The notes: generated from the letters alone by a model not told the origin. A stretch of DNA of 64,000 nucleotides from Caulobacteraceae bacterium (GCA_019748095.1 JAIEQA010000018.1:62001-126000), one strand, 5' to 3'. Counted from the first letter of the stretch, positions 19,974 to 28,243 are shown. Program-made: numbers and translations.

Positions 19974-19988
19974 GCAGTTTGTAACTGC
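19974..19988. promoter_or_regulatory. 15-base palindrome upstream of wrbA (putative operator)
   Basis: GCAGTT-TGT-AACTGC is a perfect 6+6 inverted repeat, nested in a wider ATCTGGCA/TGCCAGAT repeat (19969–19976 and 19994–20001). Two overlapping dyads in a 92-base promoter region suggest a repressor or redox-sensing regulator site. No regulator gene is adjacent. Confidence 0.5.
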
Positions 19989-20042
19989 ACCAGTGCCAGA
20001 TTTAGTCGCTCGGTTTTCCGGCGCAAGGGCTTCTGGGGATTT

Positions 20043-20495
20043 CTATCGCTGGACGGGACAGATTGCCGCGTAGTGGGCGGCGTCCCCGGGCACGGCCTGG
20101 CCCCGGGATGCGCGGAACCGGTGCTCGACCACCATGGCCTGCTGCTCGATGTTCAGCCCGGTCCAGCCGCACCGCACCGCCGGATAGCGATAGGCCGCCG
20201 GCCCGTCCCCGGCTCGCAGCTTGGCCAGCAACAGGTTCACCCCCGATCGCGCCTGCCAGACATGGACCATCTCATGGATCAGGACCGCCTGCAGGCTCAT
20301 GGGTGCGGTGCTGAAATCCGCTGGCAGGTCGCGGCGCGGCCAGACGATCCAGTCGCGCGCGAACCCCCGGCCGGGCACGAAGGCCCGGACCAGCGGCCAC
20401 GGCGCGGCCAGCAGGCGCACCGCGTCGAGCGGCAGGTCGGGTGTGAATGCCGTCCGGATCAGGGTGCATTCCCCCGGGGTCAGGCCGCGGATCAC
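20043..20495 (-). CDS. Small HEMVHVWQ putative metallopeptidase-like protein
   Basis: A 150-residue protein with a zincin-type signature HEMVHVWQ in its middle and a nearby EHRF; relatives are often named 'Vgr-related' in Caulobacteraceae, without functional support. The GTG start was preferred because it overlaps the TGA of the upstream peptidase gene (GTGA); an ATG 33 bases upstream is also possible. No signal peptide is visible. The pairing with an M15 peptidase suggests a cell-wall or envelope role, but this is inference. Confidence 0.7.
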   Translation of the reverse strand: MIRGLTPGECTLIRTAFTPDLPLDAVRLLAAPWPLVRAFVPGRGFARDWIVWPRRDLPADFSTAPMSLQAVLIHEMVHVWQARSGVNLLLAKLRAGDGPAAYRYPAVRCGWTGLNIEQQAMVVEHRFRASRGQAVPGDAAHYAAICPVQR

Positions 20496-21352
20496 GGCGT
20501 GCCGGTTCCCGATGCCGTGCCGACCCATTCCCAGTGCCAGGGCTCGTACAGATAGGGCACGAAGCCGAAGCGGCCGGCGTTCTTCACCAGCCAGCGATAG
20601 GTGGCCCCCTGGCTCATATGGCGGCGGCTGTCCGGGTGGGTGGAATCGACCCCCATCCCCAGCAACTGGCCGACATAAAGGTCCACCGCCGTTCCGGTGC
20701 GATGGGGCGAACAGACCGCCCGGCGCAGGCCGTCGCAGTTCCGCTCGGCGGCACAGCGGGCGGCGTCGGCCTCGGGATCGCGGAAACCGGAAAAGATCTG
20801 CAGCAGTTCGGGATCGGCGCGAATTTCGGGCACCTCGGCGCGGGCCGCCGCCACCATCCGGCGATAGGCGTCCAGCACATCGCGGCGCAGCAGCCGGGTC
20901 AGGCGATCGGCATGTTCCTCGGGAGCCTCGAGGTAACCCAGCTCGCGCAGGGGCGGCGGTTCAGGACATTCGTCGCGGACCCGGGCCATGACGAAGGGCC
21001 GGCGCTCCTGCAGGACGCCACGGAGGACATTGAAGGTGGCCGGGTCGAACACGCCCGTGGCGGTCAGGCCGTACCGGGTCTGAAAGGCCGCCATCGCGGC
21101 GGCGAAGTCGGACGTGCCGGGCTCGCAGTCGGTGCCGATCTCCTTCTGGATCAGCGGCAGATAGGTGCCCCAGCCCCATTCTGAGGATCCGAACGGGGCC
21201 CATTCGAGGGAATAGATCGAGATGACATTGGCGAAGGCCTGGCCAGACCACTGGGCCCGCTGGGTCTCGCAGCGGGATTGGGCGGTTGCCTGCCCGGGCA
21301 GGGCTGACCCCAGCACCGCCGCGACACTCAGAAGTAACAGGCCCATCCGCAT
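20492..21352 (-). CDS. M15 family D-alanyl-D-alanine carboxypeptidase-like protein
   Basis: A 286-residue exported protein. Signal peptide at residues 1–25 (cleavage near ATAQS), a region with an FQTRYGLTATGVFDPATF peptidoglycan-binding-like motif near 90–107, then an M15-type metallopeptidase domain with His217 and Asp224 in SPHRTGTAVD and His273 in PWHWEW, the expected zinc ligands. Expected to trim peptidoglycan stem peptides in the periplasm. Upstream partner of the HEMVHVWQ gene; divergent from the MFS gene. Confidence 0.85.
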   Translation of the reverse strand: MRMGLLLLSVAAVLGSALPGQATAQSRCETQRAQWSGQAFANVISIYSLEWAPFGSSEWGWGTYLPLIQKEIGTDCEPGTSDFAAAMAAFQTRYGLTATGVFDPATFNVLRGVLQERRPFVMARVRDECPEPPPLRELGYLEAPEEHADRLTRLLRRDVLDAYRRMVAAARAEVPEIRADPELLQIFSGFRDPEADAARCAAERNCDGLRRAVCSPHRTGTAVDLYVGQLLGMGVDSTHPDSRRHMSQGATYRWLVKNAGRFGFVPYLYEPWHWEWVGTASGTGTP

Positions 21353-21464
21353 AGGGTGAGCAAGCCCCAGCCGCGCGGCCGAGGCAAGGCCCCTCTCCTG
21401 CCGTCGTCAAAACTGGCAAGGTGAAGCCGACCGCCGACTCGCCCCGCCCCCGCTGGATGCCTGT

Positions 21465-22829
21465 ATGTCCGAAAGCCCTCCGCCTGCGCCCGTCCGGCAG
21501 CCGAACCGGACCCTGGCCGCTTTTGCGGCCAGCTGCCTGCCGTATGCGGCCCTGGGCCTGCCCGTCTATGTGACCCTGCCGGAGTTCTACGCCAGCCATG
21601 TCGGGGTCTCCCTGTCGGCGGTCAGTCTGATCTTCCTGATCGTGCGGCTGGCCGACATCGTCGTGGACCCGGTGCTGGGGGTGATCATCGACCGGACCTC
21701 GACGAAATGGGGGCGCTACCGGGTCTGGATGGCGATCGGGGCCCCGATCCTGATGGGGTCGGTGGCCATGCTGTTCTTCGTGGGTCAGGGGGCCGGGGCG
21801 ACCCATCTCGCGGTCTGGCTGGTGATCATGTACCTCGGCTATTCGATCAGCCTGCTGAGCCAGATGAGCTGGGCGGCGGTGCTGTCGCCCGACTATGACC
21901 AGCGCTCGCGCATCTATGGCTTCTGGCAGGTGGCCAATATCCTCGGCGTGCTGGCCGTACTGCTGATCCCGGTGGGGGCGCAAGCGCTGGGCCACAGCTA
22001 TGTCGAGGCGGTGCGGATGCAGGGCGGGTTCATCATCGCCCTTCTGCCCGTCGCCCTTGGGATCACCTTCCTGTTCACGCCCGAGCCCCGGACGGTCGCC
22101 CCGCCGGCGCATGGGGCGCTGGGCCAGACCGTGGCCCTGGTGCTGAAGCCGGTGCTGCGCCGGCTGCTGCTGTCGGACCTGCTGCTGGGCGCGGCACGGG
22201 GCCTGATCGGGGTGCTCTTCTTCTATTTCTACGAACAGGCGCGCGGGTTCGAGCGGGACCAGACCTCGATCCTGCTGCTGGTCTATTTCGTCGCCGGTCT
22301 GGTCGGGGCCCCGGTCTGGGCCTGGCTGGCGACCCGGATCGGCAAGCACCGGGCCCTGGCCCTGGGCAGCGTCTATTTCGCGCTCAGCTTTGCAGCCGCG
22401 ACCTTGCTGGTTCCGGCCGGCAACCTGCCCGCCGCCATGGCCGCCCTGTTCGGCACCGGTCTGGCCTTCGGGGCCTCGGACCTGCTGCTGCGGGCCATGA
22501 TGGCCGATGCCGCCGACGCGGTGCGGCTGGACGACGGGGCCGACCACACTGGCTTGCTGTTCTCGATCCTGAACGCCACCTCCAAACTGGGCTATGCGGT
22601 CTCGGTCGGGGCCTTTGCCGTGCTGGAGTGGATCGGGTTCGACCCCGCCCCCGGGGCCGTCAATGATCCCGGCGTGATCCTCGGGCTGCAGTGGCTGTTC
22701 ATCGCCGCGCCTGTGGCCCTGCTGCTGGGCTCGGCCCTGGTGCTGCGCCTCTATCCCCTGACCGCGGCCCGCCATGCGGTGATCCGGGCCGAACTCGAGG
22801 CCCGCGAGGCCGCAAGGACGCCTCAATGA
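21465..22829 (+). CDS. MFS transporter, GPH-like (MFS_2) family
   Basis: A 454-residue inner-membrane transporter with 12 predicted hydrophobic segments. The DIVVDPVLGVIIDRTSTKWGRYRVWM loop between helices 2 and 3 is typical of the glycoside-pentoside-hexuronide:cation symporter (MelB-like) group and of MFS_2. Substrate not deducible. Its ATGA overlap with mazG makes the pair co-translated, though a functional tie is not obvious. Confidence 0.88.
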   Translation: MSESPPPAPVRQPNRTLAAFAASCLPYAALGLPVYVTLPEFYASHVGVSLSAVSLIFLIVRLADIVVDPVLGVIIDRTSTKWGRYRVWMAIGAPILMGSVAMLFFVGQGAGATHLAVWLVIMYLGYSISLLSQMSWAAVLSPDYDQRSRIYGFWQVANILGVLAVLLIPVGAQALGHSYVEAVRMQGGFIIALLPVALGITFLFTPEPRTVAPPAHGALGQTVALVLKPVLRRLLLSDLLLGAARGLIGVLFFYFYEQARGFERDQTSILLLVYFVAGLVGAPVWAWLATRIGKHRALALGSVYFALSFAAATLLVPAGNLPAAMAALFGTGLAFGASDLLLRAMMADAADAVRLDDGADHTGLLFSILNATSKLGYAVSVGAFAVLEWIGFDPAPGAVNDPGVILGLQWLFIAAPVALLLGSALVLRLYPLTAARHAVIRAELEAREAARTPQ

Positions 22830-23611
22830 CCCCGACCGAACGCCTGCGCGACATCATGGTGCGGCTGCGAGACCCCGACGGCGGCTGCCCTTGGGACGTG
22901 GAACAGACCTTTGCCAGCATCGCCCCCTATACGATCGAGGAGGCTTACGAGGTCGCCGACGCCATCGACCGGGGCGACATGGGCGAGCTGAAGGGGGAGC
23001 TGGGCGACCTCTTGTTCCAGGTCGTCTTCCATGCCCGCATGGCCGAGGAAAAGGGGCTGTTCGCCTTCGACGACGTGGCCGAGGCCATGTCGGACAAGCT
23101 GATCCGGCGCCATCCCCACGTCTTTGGCGACGAGGCGGCGAAGGCTGACGGCCCGGCCCAGAAGCTGCGCTGGGAGGACCTCAAGGCGGCCGAGCGGGCC
23201 GGCAAGGCGCAGCATGGCGTGCTGGACGATGTGCCCGTGGGCCTGCCCGCCCTGCACCGGGCGGCCAAGCTGACCAAGCGGGCGGCCCGGGTCGGGTTCG
23301 ACTGGCCCTCGGTCGACGAGGTGTTCGACAAGCTGGACGAGGAGGTCGCCGAGCTGAAGGTCGAGATCGCCGCGGGGGACTTGGACAAGGCCCGCGAGGA
23401 GGTCGGCGACCTGCTGTTCGTCGTGGCCAACCTGGCCCGGAAGCTGGGCGTGGAGCCCGAGGACGCCCTGCGCGGGGCCAATGCCAAATTCGTCCGGCGG
23501 TTCGGCTTCATCGAGGCGGAACTGGCGAAGGCCGGCCGGACGCCGGACCAGTCGGACCTCGCAGAGATGGACGCCCTGTGGAACGCGGCCAAGGTGGTCG
23601 AGCGGGCATAG
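22826..23611 (+). CDS. mazG: Nucleoside triphosphate pyrophosphohydrolase MazG
   Basis: A 261-residue all-alpha NTP pyrophosphatase with two tandem MazG domains: CPWDVEQTFASIAPYTIEEAYEV with the ELKGELGDLLFQVVFHARMAEE metal-binding EExxE-type helix (residues 1–110), and a second copy ending EVADLLFV-like EEVGDLLFVVANLARKLG (residues 170–215). It hydrolyses (d)NTPs to NMPs, cleaning the nucleotide pool. The ATG overlaps the transporter TGA; upstream extension is spurious. Confidence 0.95.
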   Translation: MTPTERLRDIMVRLRDPDGGCPWDVEQTFASIAPYTIEEAYEVADAIDRGDMGELKGELGDLLFQVVFHARMAEEKGLFAFDDVAEAMSDKLIRRHPHVFGDEAAKADGPAQKLRWEDLKAAERAGKAQHGVLDDVPVGLPALHRAAKLTKRAARVGFDWPSVDEVFDKLDEEVAELKVEIAAGDLDKAREEVGDLLFVVANLARKLGVEPEDALRGANAKFVRRFGFIEAELAKAGRTPDQSDLAEMDALWNAAKVVERA

Positions 23612-23637
23612 GGTGGCCGCTCTCCGTGTCCGCCCCG

Positions 23638-23662
23638 GGCGGTCGCGAGAATCGCGACCGCC
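23638..23662. terminator. Bidirectional terminator between mazG and the serine hydrolase gene
   Basis: A perfect 11-bp stem (GGCGGTCGCGA/TCGCGACCGCC) with a 3-base loop occupies the 53-base gap between two converging genes. No long U-tract, but stem strength and position suit termination from both sides. Confidence 0.6.
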
Positions 23663-23664
23663 TG

Positions 23665-25011
23665 TCAGGTCGCGGGGTCAGGCGACACGCGCTTGCGGCG
23701 ACGCAGCCGCCATCCGGCGATCAGGCCCAGCACGACGATTACCGCCCAACCGGCAAACAGGATCGTCAGGGTCTGTCGCGCCTCCCGGGCCACCGTCAGC
23801 GCGTCAACGTGCCCCGTGTTCCAGAACACCCATTCGCTTGCCAGCCGGGTCGCCAGCAGCGGACTGCCAGTCTCCAGCACAACGATGCCATCCCCGGTCG
23901 CAGGGTCAAAGCGCGCTGCCGTATTGATTGCCGGTTCATTGTTGCCATCGTGCCCGACAATGAACCCTTCGGCATTGTTGGGCGCATAGAGCAGGACCCC
24001 GAGCCCCCAGATCTCGAATCCGTACTGGTAGCCGTGGGGTCGATGCATCTCGGCGAGCGTCGCGGGCCTGAGCATGCCGCGCCCGGTCGGTGCGCCGTCG
24101 GGGCCGGGCCGGTGGGCCTGGATGAGGCGGGTCAGATCGGCCACCGACGTATACAGGGCCGAGGAACCGGCGGCCGAGAAGCGATAGTGAACGGCGGGCT
24201 TGCCGTCTGAATCATAGAACTCCGCCACCCGGGCCATGCCCGGGGCCAGGGCCGGGGTCTCGAACGTCGAACTGTTCATCGCAAGAGGGACCAGGACGGC
24301 GCGCTGCATGTAAGACTCGAACGTCTCACCCGTGACGTCCTCGATCATCAGCTGAAGCAGGGCATAGCCGCCACCTGAGTAAAGCCACTGCGCGCCCGGC
24401 TGCAGCCCCACCCTGACCGCACCCTCCGCTCCCGGCGAGGCGTCCGAGGCCCGCGTGAGAGACTCGACCAGTGGCTGGACCGGTTGATCCGGTGTGAACC
24501 CGCCATACCCCAGTCCATCCGTCAGGCCCGCTGTATGGCTCAGCAGCCGGCGTACCGTCACTTCGCGGTTGTCGAATTCGCCGGGCGGCAACTGCCAACG
24601 CCTCAGGTAACGGTCGACCGGGGCATCGAGATCGACCCGGCCCGCATCGACCAGGGTCATCACGCCGAGCGCAGTGATCCATTTGCTGAGCGATGCCACC
24701 TGGAAAAGGGTGTCGCGGTCAACCGGTGTGCCGACCGAGGCGAAGCGCTCATGATGGGTCTGGCCGTTCTCGATCAGGGCCAGACCGATATTGCCACGCG
24801 ACTCCCGCTGGATCATCTCATCGGCCGCCGCCGCGAAGGCGGCCGTGTCGCCGAAAGGGGCCAGTGGCTTGCGCCACCAGCCATCCAGCGTCCCGAGGCC
24901 GAAAAGAACGGTCCAGGCCACCAGACCGATCACCGTCCCGAGGCTGACGAGGATCCATCGCCCCTTGCCTGCGGACCGGCGGCCATGACGATGTGGAGTC
25001 GTTTGGGTCAT
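23665..25011 (-). CDS. Class C beta-lactamase-type serine hydrolase, membrane anchored
   Basis: A 448-residue protein with an N-terminal membrane helix (about 19–40), a beta-lactamase/PBP-like domain with the nucleophile motif Ser107-Leu-Ser-Lys110, a LYSGGGYALLQ second motif (YSG instead of YxN), and a C-terminal membrane helix (about 418–438) followed by basic residues. The catalytic domain should face the periplasm between two anchors. Esterase or D-amino-peptidase activity is possible; substrate unknown. The ATG giving MTQTTPHRHG was chosen; the longer frame upstream lacks a sensible N-terminus. Confidence 0.85.
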   Translation of the reverse strand: MTQTTPHRHGRRSAGKGRWILVSLGTVIGLVAWTVLFGLGTLDGWWRKPLAPFGDTAAFAAAADEMIQRESRGNIGLALIENGQTHHERFASVGTPVDRDTLFQVASLSKWITALGVMTLVDAGRVDLDAPVDRYLRRWQLPPGEFDNREVTVRRLLSHTAGLTDGLGYGGFTPDQPVQPLVESLTRASDASPGAEGAVRVGLQPGAQWLYSGGGYALLQLMIEDVTGETFESYMQRAVLVPLAMNSSTFETPALAPGMARVAEFYDSDGKPAVHYRFSAAGSSALYTSVADLTRLIQAHRPGPDGAPTGRGMLRPATLAEMHRPHGYQYGFEIWGLGVLLYAPNNAEGFIVGHDGNNEPAINTAARFDPATGDGIVVLETGSPLLATRLASEWVFWNTGHVDALTVAREARQTLTILFAGWAVIVVLGLIAGWRLRRRKRVSPDPAT

Positions 25012-25411
25012 GCCAGCAGCCTCGCCGCAGGCAGGCCCTTGTCCAGGACTGATCGGTGAATGGTCTCCTGCATCGGTGAACAGTGCGGCGGGCGATGGTG
25101 GCGGGGTGAAGAGAGGGTTCCCTCTCCCGGCGGGAAAGGCACGGGGAACAGTCGCATGGCTGCGACGGCCTACGACCGATTCTGACGCAGGCCTGTGCCA
25201 GACTGTCTGAATGGAGGAACCGGTGCCGACCGGGAGTCCAAACAGGTGCAAACCCTCGGGGGACGTAAAAACAATGCCTTGCGGCAGTTTTCTCCCGGAA
25301 TTGCACTTTTGGACTCTGTTTTTTTGGAGTGCAATTCGTCGACTGCACAGCCCGTGCGTTGCCCCGGCAACCTTGGCTATTCATAGTCGCCACTGAACCC
25401 GGGAAAAGACC
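25012..25411. other. 400-base divergent intergenic region
   Basis: The gap between the serine hydrolase start and the DUF2306-like gene contains no convincing gene. It holds a 10+10 inverted repeat at 25298–25337 and T-rich sequence (25308–25325), and is less GC-rich than its surroundings near 25260–25345. Both flanking promoters must lie here. Confidence 0.6.
25298..25337. repeat. Inverted repeat GAATTGCACT/AGTGCAATTC
   Basis: Perfect 10-base arms (25298–25307 and 25328–25337) separated by 20 T-rich bases. It could be an operator, a hairpin or a remnant. About 75–115 bases upstream of the membrane-protein gene. Confidence 0.6.
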
Positions 25412-26065
25412 ATGGACGCCCACACCCTGAACGTCCTTGGCCATGTCGGCTCGGGGACCCTGGCCCTGCTCATCGGGCTGGTGCCGATGTTCAGCCGCAA
25501 GGGCGGGCCGCTGCATCGCTGGTCGGGGCGGGCGACCGTGGGGCTGGGGGCCGTGGTGCTGGGCAGCGCGGTGATCGCCGACATCCTGTTCGACCCGCCC
25601 GCGCCCCTGGTCGCCGCGACGCTGAGCGCCGGCTACCAGTATCTGAGCGGCCTGCGGACCCTGGCCCTCAAGCAGGCCGGACCGGGCTGGCCGGATGCGC
25701 TGCTGGCGCTGGCGGGGCTGGGGCTGGTCGGCCTGCTGGGGCTGCATATGGGCTCGGGGACCGCGTCCTGGCCGCCCGCCATCGGCTATGCCACCATCGG
25801 CTTCATCGGCACGATCATCCTCTATGACCTGAGCCGGCATCTGTGGATCGGGACCTGGCGGCGGCATGTCCGGCCGCTGGATCACGGGGTCAAGATGATC
25901 GGCTTCTGGTTCGCCATGCTGTCGGCCGGGTCCGGCAACCTGCTGGAACAGTGGCAGCCGATCAGCCAGGTCCTGCCCTCGGCCATCGGCATGGTCGCCA
26001 TGGTGGGGTTTGTGATCTGGTACAGTGTGAATCCGGTCGGGCGTCGGGCGATGGCGGCGGGGTAA
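25412..26065 (+). CDS. Multi-pass membrane protein (DUF2306-like)
   Basis: A 217-residue, very hydrophobic protein with six or seven predicted membrane segments. The opening HVGSGTLALLIGLVPMFSRKGGPLHRWSGRA, with a 'KG...HR..G' signature, resembles DUF2306 membrane proteins of unknown function. Strong GC3 bias supports coding. The ATG follows GGGAAAAGACC. Stands alone; a repeat-rich gap follows. Confidence 0.75.
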   Translation: MDAHTLNVLGHVGSGTLALLIGLVPMFSRKGGPLHRWSGRATVGLGAVVLGSAVIADILFDPPAPLVAATLSAGYQYLSGLRTLALKQAGPGWPDALLALAGLGLVGLLGLHMGSGTASWPPAIGYATIGFIGTIILYDLSRHLWIGTWRRHVRPLDHGVKMIGFWFAMLSAGSGNLLEQWQPISQVLPSAIGMVAMVGFVIWYSVNPVGRRAMAAG

Positions 26066-26073
26066 CCCGCCCA

Positions 26074-26257
26074 CTTTCGTCATTCCGGGCGGAGCGCAGC
26101 GGAGACCCGGAACAGGGCGGCGCGCGCGAGCGCGAAACTGTCGCGGACCCGGTGGCCGGAGGGGTGCCCCGGAAAGATCGCCTCCGCTTCGCTGCGGCGC
26201 CGCCCTGTTCCGGGTCTGCGGCGCGCTGCGCGCGCCTCAGACCCGGAATGACGAAAG
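26074..26257. repeat. Composite palindromic element A
   Basis: Outer perfect 16-base arms (26074–26089 and 26242–26257, with core CATTCCGGG/CCCGGAATG) enclose a second perfect pair of 19-base arms (26105–26123 and 26197–26215). Each end is a self-palindromic TTCCGGG-type unit of about 33–44 bases. This looks like a paired REP-type element between genes. Confidence 0.8.
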
Positions 26258-26302
26258 GGAGGATGGCTGCGCCGAACTCTGTCAGGAAGACTGAACCCTC
26301 GT

Positions 26303-26527
26303 TTGTCATCCCGGACGGCGCGCAGCGACGATCCGGGACGGGCCGTGATCCCTTTGAAGTCCTCCCGGAAGGCGCGAAGCGGCTGTCAGGGAGACGGGGT
26401 GCCGCGAAACGGGTCCGTCGGTGTGGCCCGGCCGGTCGCCCGGCTCGGCCCTTCGGGCCGTCCGGGCGTCGGGGGTGTCCGTTGGCTGCCGTCCCGGCTC
26501 TCCGCTTCGCTGCGGCCGGGATGACAA
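26303..26527. repeat. Composite palindromic element B
   Basis: Perfect 12-base outer arms (26303–26314 and 26516–26527, TTGTCATCCCGG/CCGGGATGACAA) and inner CCGGGACGG/CCGTCCCGG arms (26333–26341 and 26489–26497). Same organisation as element A with a CATCCCGG instead of CATTCCGG core, so a related subtype. Confidence 0.75.
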
Positions 26528-26551
26528 GGGCGGTGCCGCTGGCCTGACGGC

Positions 26552-27925
26552 TTAGCCGAACTGCCGTTCGAAGCGGCCCATCGCCTGCGGGTCCAGCCGC
26601 ACGGTCAGGTGCATGCGCCCCTCGGCGTCGGTATCCCGCGCCGTGACCCGACCGTGTTCGTAGAGCCAGGCGAGGGCCTCGCCTTGCGACGGTTGCAGGA
26701 CCAGCTCCGTCTCGGGGTCGTCGTCGATCAGGTCGGTGATGGCCTGGCGCAGGGTTTCGATCCCCTCCCCGGTCCAGGCGGAGACGGCGACGGCGGTGTT
26801 GCCGGAGCGGGCGGCCTGGCCCTCGGCGGCTTCGCGGGCCTCGGGGTCCAGCAGGTCGGTCTTGTTCCAGACCTCGAGGATGCGGCGCGGTTTCCCTTCC
26901 GGCTGTTCGATCTGTTTCAGGACCGCCTCGACATCCTTCGCCTGGGCCTCGGTGTCGGCCGAGGCGATGTCGCGGACGTGCAGGATCAGATCGGCCTCAC
27001 CCACCTCTTCCAGCGTCGCGCGGAAGCTCTCGACCAGTTCGTGCGGCAGGTCGGAGATGAAGCCGACGGTGTCGGCGATGATGGCCGGGCGGCCCTGCGG
27101 CAGGCGGATGGTGCGCTGGGTGGTGTCGAGGGTGGCGAACAGCAGGTCTTTCGCCAGCACCTCGGAGCCCGTCAGCCGGTTGAACAGGGTCGACTTGCCG
27201 GCATTGGTGTAGCCGACAAGCGCCACAGCCGGGAACGGGGCCTTCTTGCGCTGTTTCCGGTGCAGGCCGCGGGTGCGGCGGACCTCCTCCAGCTCGGCCT
27301 TCAGTTTCACGATCCGGTCCGCGATCAGGCGGCGATCGAGCTCGATCTGGGTCTCGCCGGGGCCGCCGGTCGAGCCGGTGCCGCCGCGCTGGCGCTCCAG
27401 GTGGGTCCAGGTGCGGACGAGGCGCGAACGCTCATAGTCCAGCCGGGCCAGTTCGACCTGCAGCCGGCCCTCTTTCGTCCGGGCGCGGCGGCCGAAGATC
27501 TCGAGGATCAGGCCGGTGCGGTCGATGACCTTGCAGTCCCATTCCTTTTCCAGATTGCGCTGCTGGACCGGGGTCAGGTCGTAGTCGATGACCGCGGCCT
27601 CGGCCTCGGCGGCGCGGATCAGGGCGGCCAGTTCCTCGACCTTGCCGGTGCCGAACAGGGTGGCGGGGGTGGTCTTGCGCAGGCGCACGATCTCTTCCGC
27701 CTGGACGTCGAGGTCCAGGGCGCGGGCGAGGCCCGAGGCCTCCTCCAGCCGTTCCTCCGCCGGGCGCGACGCGCGCTCGCCGAGGTCGGGGTGGAGGACG
27801 ACGGCCCGGATCAGGGGGACGGAATGGTCGATGAGTTTGGTGGTCAGGGGGCTCTCGGGGGCTGAGGAGTGAAAAGTGCTAGTGCGGGTGAGCCAGGCTG
27901 GGCGCGGGCACTTCTCCACCAGCAC
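26552..27925 (-). CDS. hflX: GTPase HflX
   Basis: A 457-residue ribosome-associated GTPase that splits stalled or stressed ribosomes. N-terminal domain with the Gly-rich RGGTGSTGGPGETQIELDRR region near 185–204, G1 GYTNAGKST, G3 DTVGFI, and G4 NKTD (WNKTDLLD). The start is uncertain: in frame only GTG at 27925 or 27919 precede the conserved KLIDHSVPLIRAVVLHP region, unless CTG at 27845 is used. An AAAAAGG site lies just before 27925. The start sits inside a 25-base inverted repeat. Downstream of hfq, as in E. coli. Confidence 0.93.
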   Translation of the reverse strand: MLVEKCPRPAWLTRTSTFHSSAPESPLTTKLIDHSVPLIRAVVLHPDLGERASRPAEERLEEASGLARALDLDVQAEEIVRLRKTTPATLFGTGKVEELAALIRAAEAEAAVIDYDLTPVQQRNLEKEWDCKVIDRTGLILEIFGRRARTKEGRLQVELARLDYERSRLVRTWTHLERQRGGTGSTGGPGETQIELDRRLIADRIVKLKAELEEVRRTRGLHRKQRKKAPFPAVALVGYTNAGKSTLFNRLTGSEVLAKDLLFATLDTTQRTIRLPQGRPAIIADTVGFISDLPHELVESFRATLEEVGEADLILHVRDIASADTEAQAKDVEAVLKQIEQPEGKPRRILEVWNKTDLLDPEAREAAEGQAARSGNTAVAVSAWTGEGIETLRQAITDLIDDDPETELVLQPSQGEALAWLYEHGRVTARDTDAEGRMHLTVRLDPQAMGRFERQFG

Positions 27926-27960
27926 CGACCTTTTTGCTCACTAGCACTAGCACTTTTCAC
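27869..27960. repeat. 25-base inverted repeat around the hflX start
   Basis: Arms at 27869–27893 and 27936–27960 match at 23 of 25 positions, with a perfect 17-base outer core (GTGAAAAGTGCTAGTGC and its complement). The 42-base loop contains the candidate GTG starts; the AAAAAGG ribosome site falls at the loop's upstream edge. The hfq-proximal arm also has a tandem CTAGCA duplication. Confidence 0.9.
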
Positions 27961-27997
27961 CGGTCCGGGTTCCGGAGTTAAAGAGTCCGCGATGCGG

Positions 27998-28243
27998 TCA
28001 GTCCTCGTCGGCCTCGGGCTCGTAGAGCTGGACGGGGGCGGAGGGCATGATGGTGGAGATGGCGTGTTTGTAGACCAGCTGGGACTGGCCGTCGCGGCGC
28101 AGCAGCACGCAGAAATTGTCGAACCAGGTGACGATGCCCTGGAGCTTGACGCCGTTGACGAGGAAGATGGTCAGCGGGGTCTTGGTCTTGCGGACCGAGT
28201 TGAGGAAGGTGTCCTGAAGGTTCTGACGCTTGTCTTGCGACAT
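27998..28243 (-). CDS. hfq: RNA chaperone Hfq
   Basis: An 81-residue Sm-like protein that forms hexamers and pairs small RNAs with mRNAs. Sm1 [26 protein letters not shown] and Sm2 YKHAISTI (the KH motif) are complete, with a short acidic C-terminus. The start was set at [10 protein letters not shown]; the open frame extends further but that part lacks conservation features. It lies between dat and hflX; a 106-base gap upstream probably has its own promoter. Confidence 0.97.
   Translation of the reverse strand: MSQDKRQNLQDTFLNSVRKTKTPLTIFLVNGVKLQGIVTWFDNFCVLLRRDGQSQLVYKHAISTIMPSAPVQLYEPEADED

Larger units (their letters stand above)
26066..26551. other. 486-base gap with two composite palindromic elements
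   Basis: No gene is supported here: open frames are short, run through the repeats on both strands and match nothing I recognise. The space is almost wholly occupied by the two inverted-repeat elements listed separately (26074–26257 and 26303–26527). Confidence 0.7.

Noticed and set aside
20961..22826. A 621-codon open frame on the minus strand opposite the MFS transporter gene
   Set aside because: It is a GC-bias shadow: composition is Gln/Arg/Gly/Pro-rich without domains, while the plus-strand frame encodes a recognisable transporter.
25195..25396. Small open frames (61–67 codons) in the 400-base gap
   Set aside because: No ribosome site, composition unlike neighbours, several overlapping frames; no support for a protein.
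26066..26551. Open frames through the repeat-rich gap before hflX
   Set aside because: They are made of the palindromic repeats and exist on both strands, with no domain or ribosome site.
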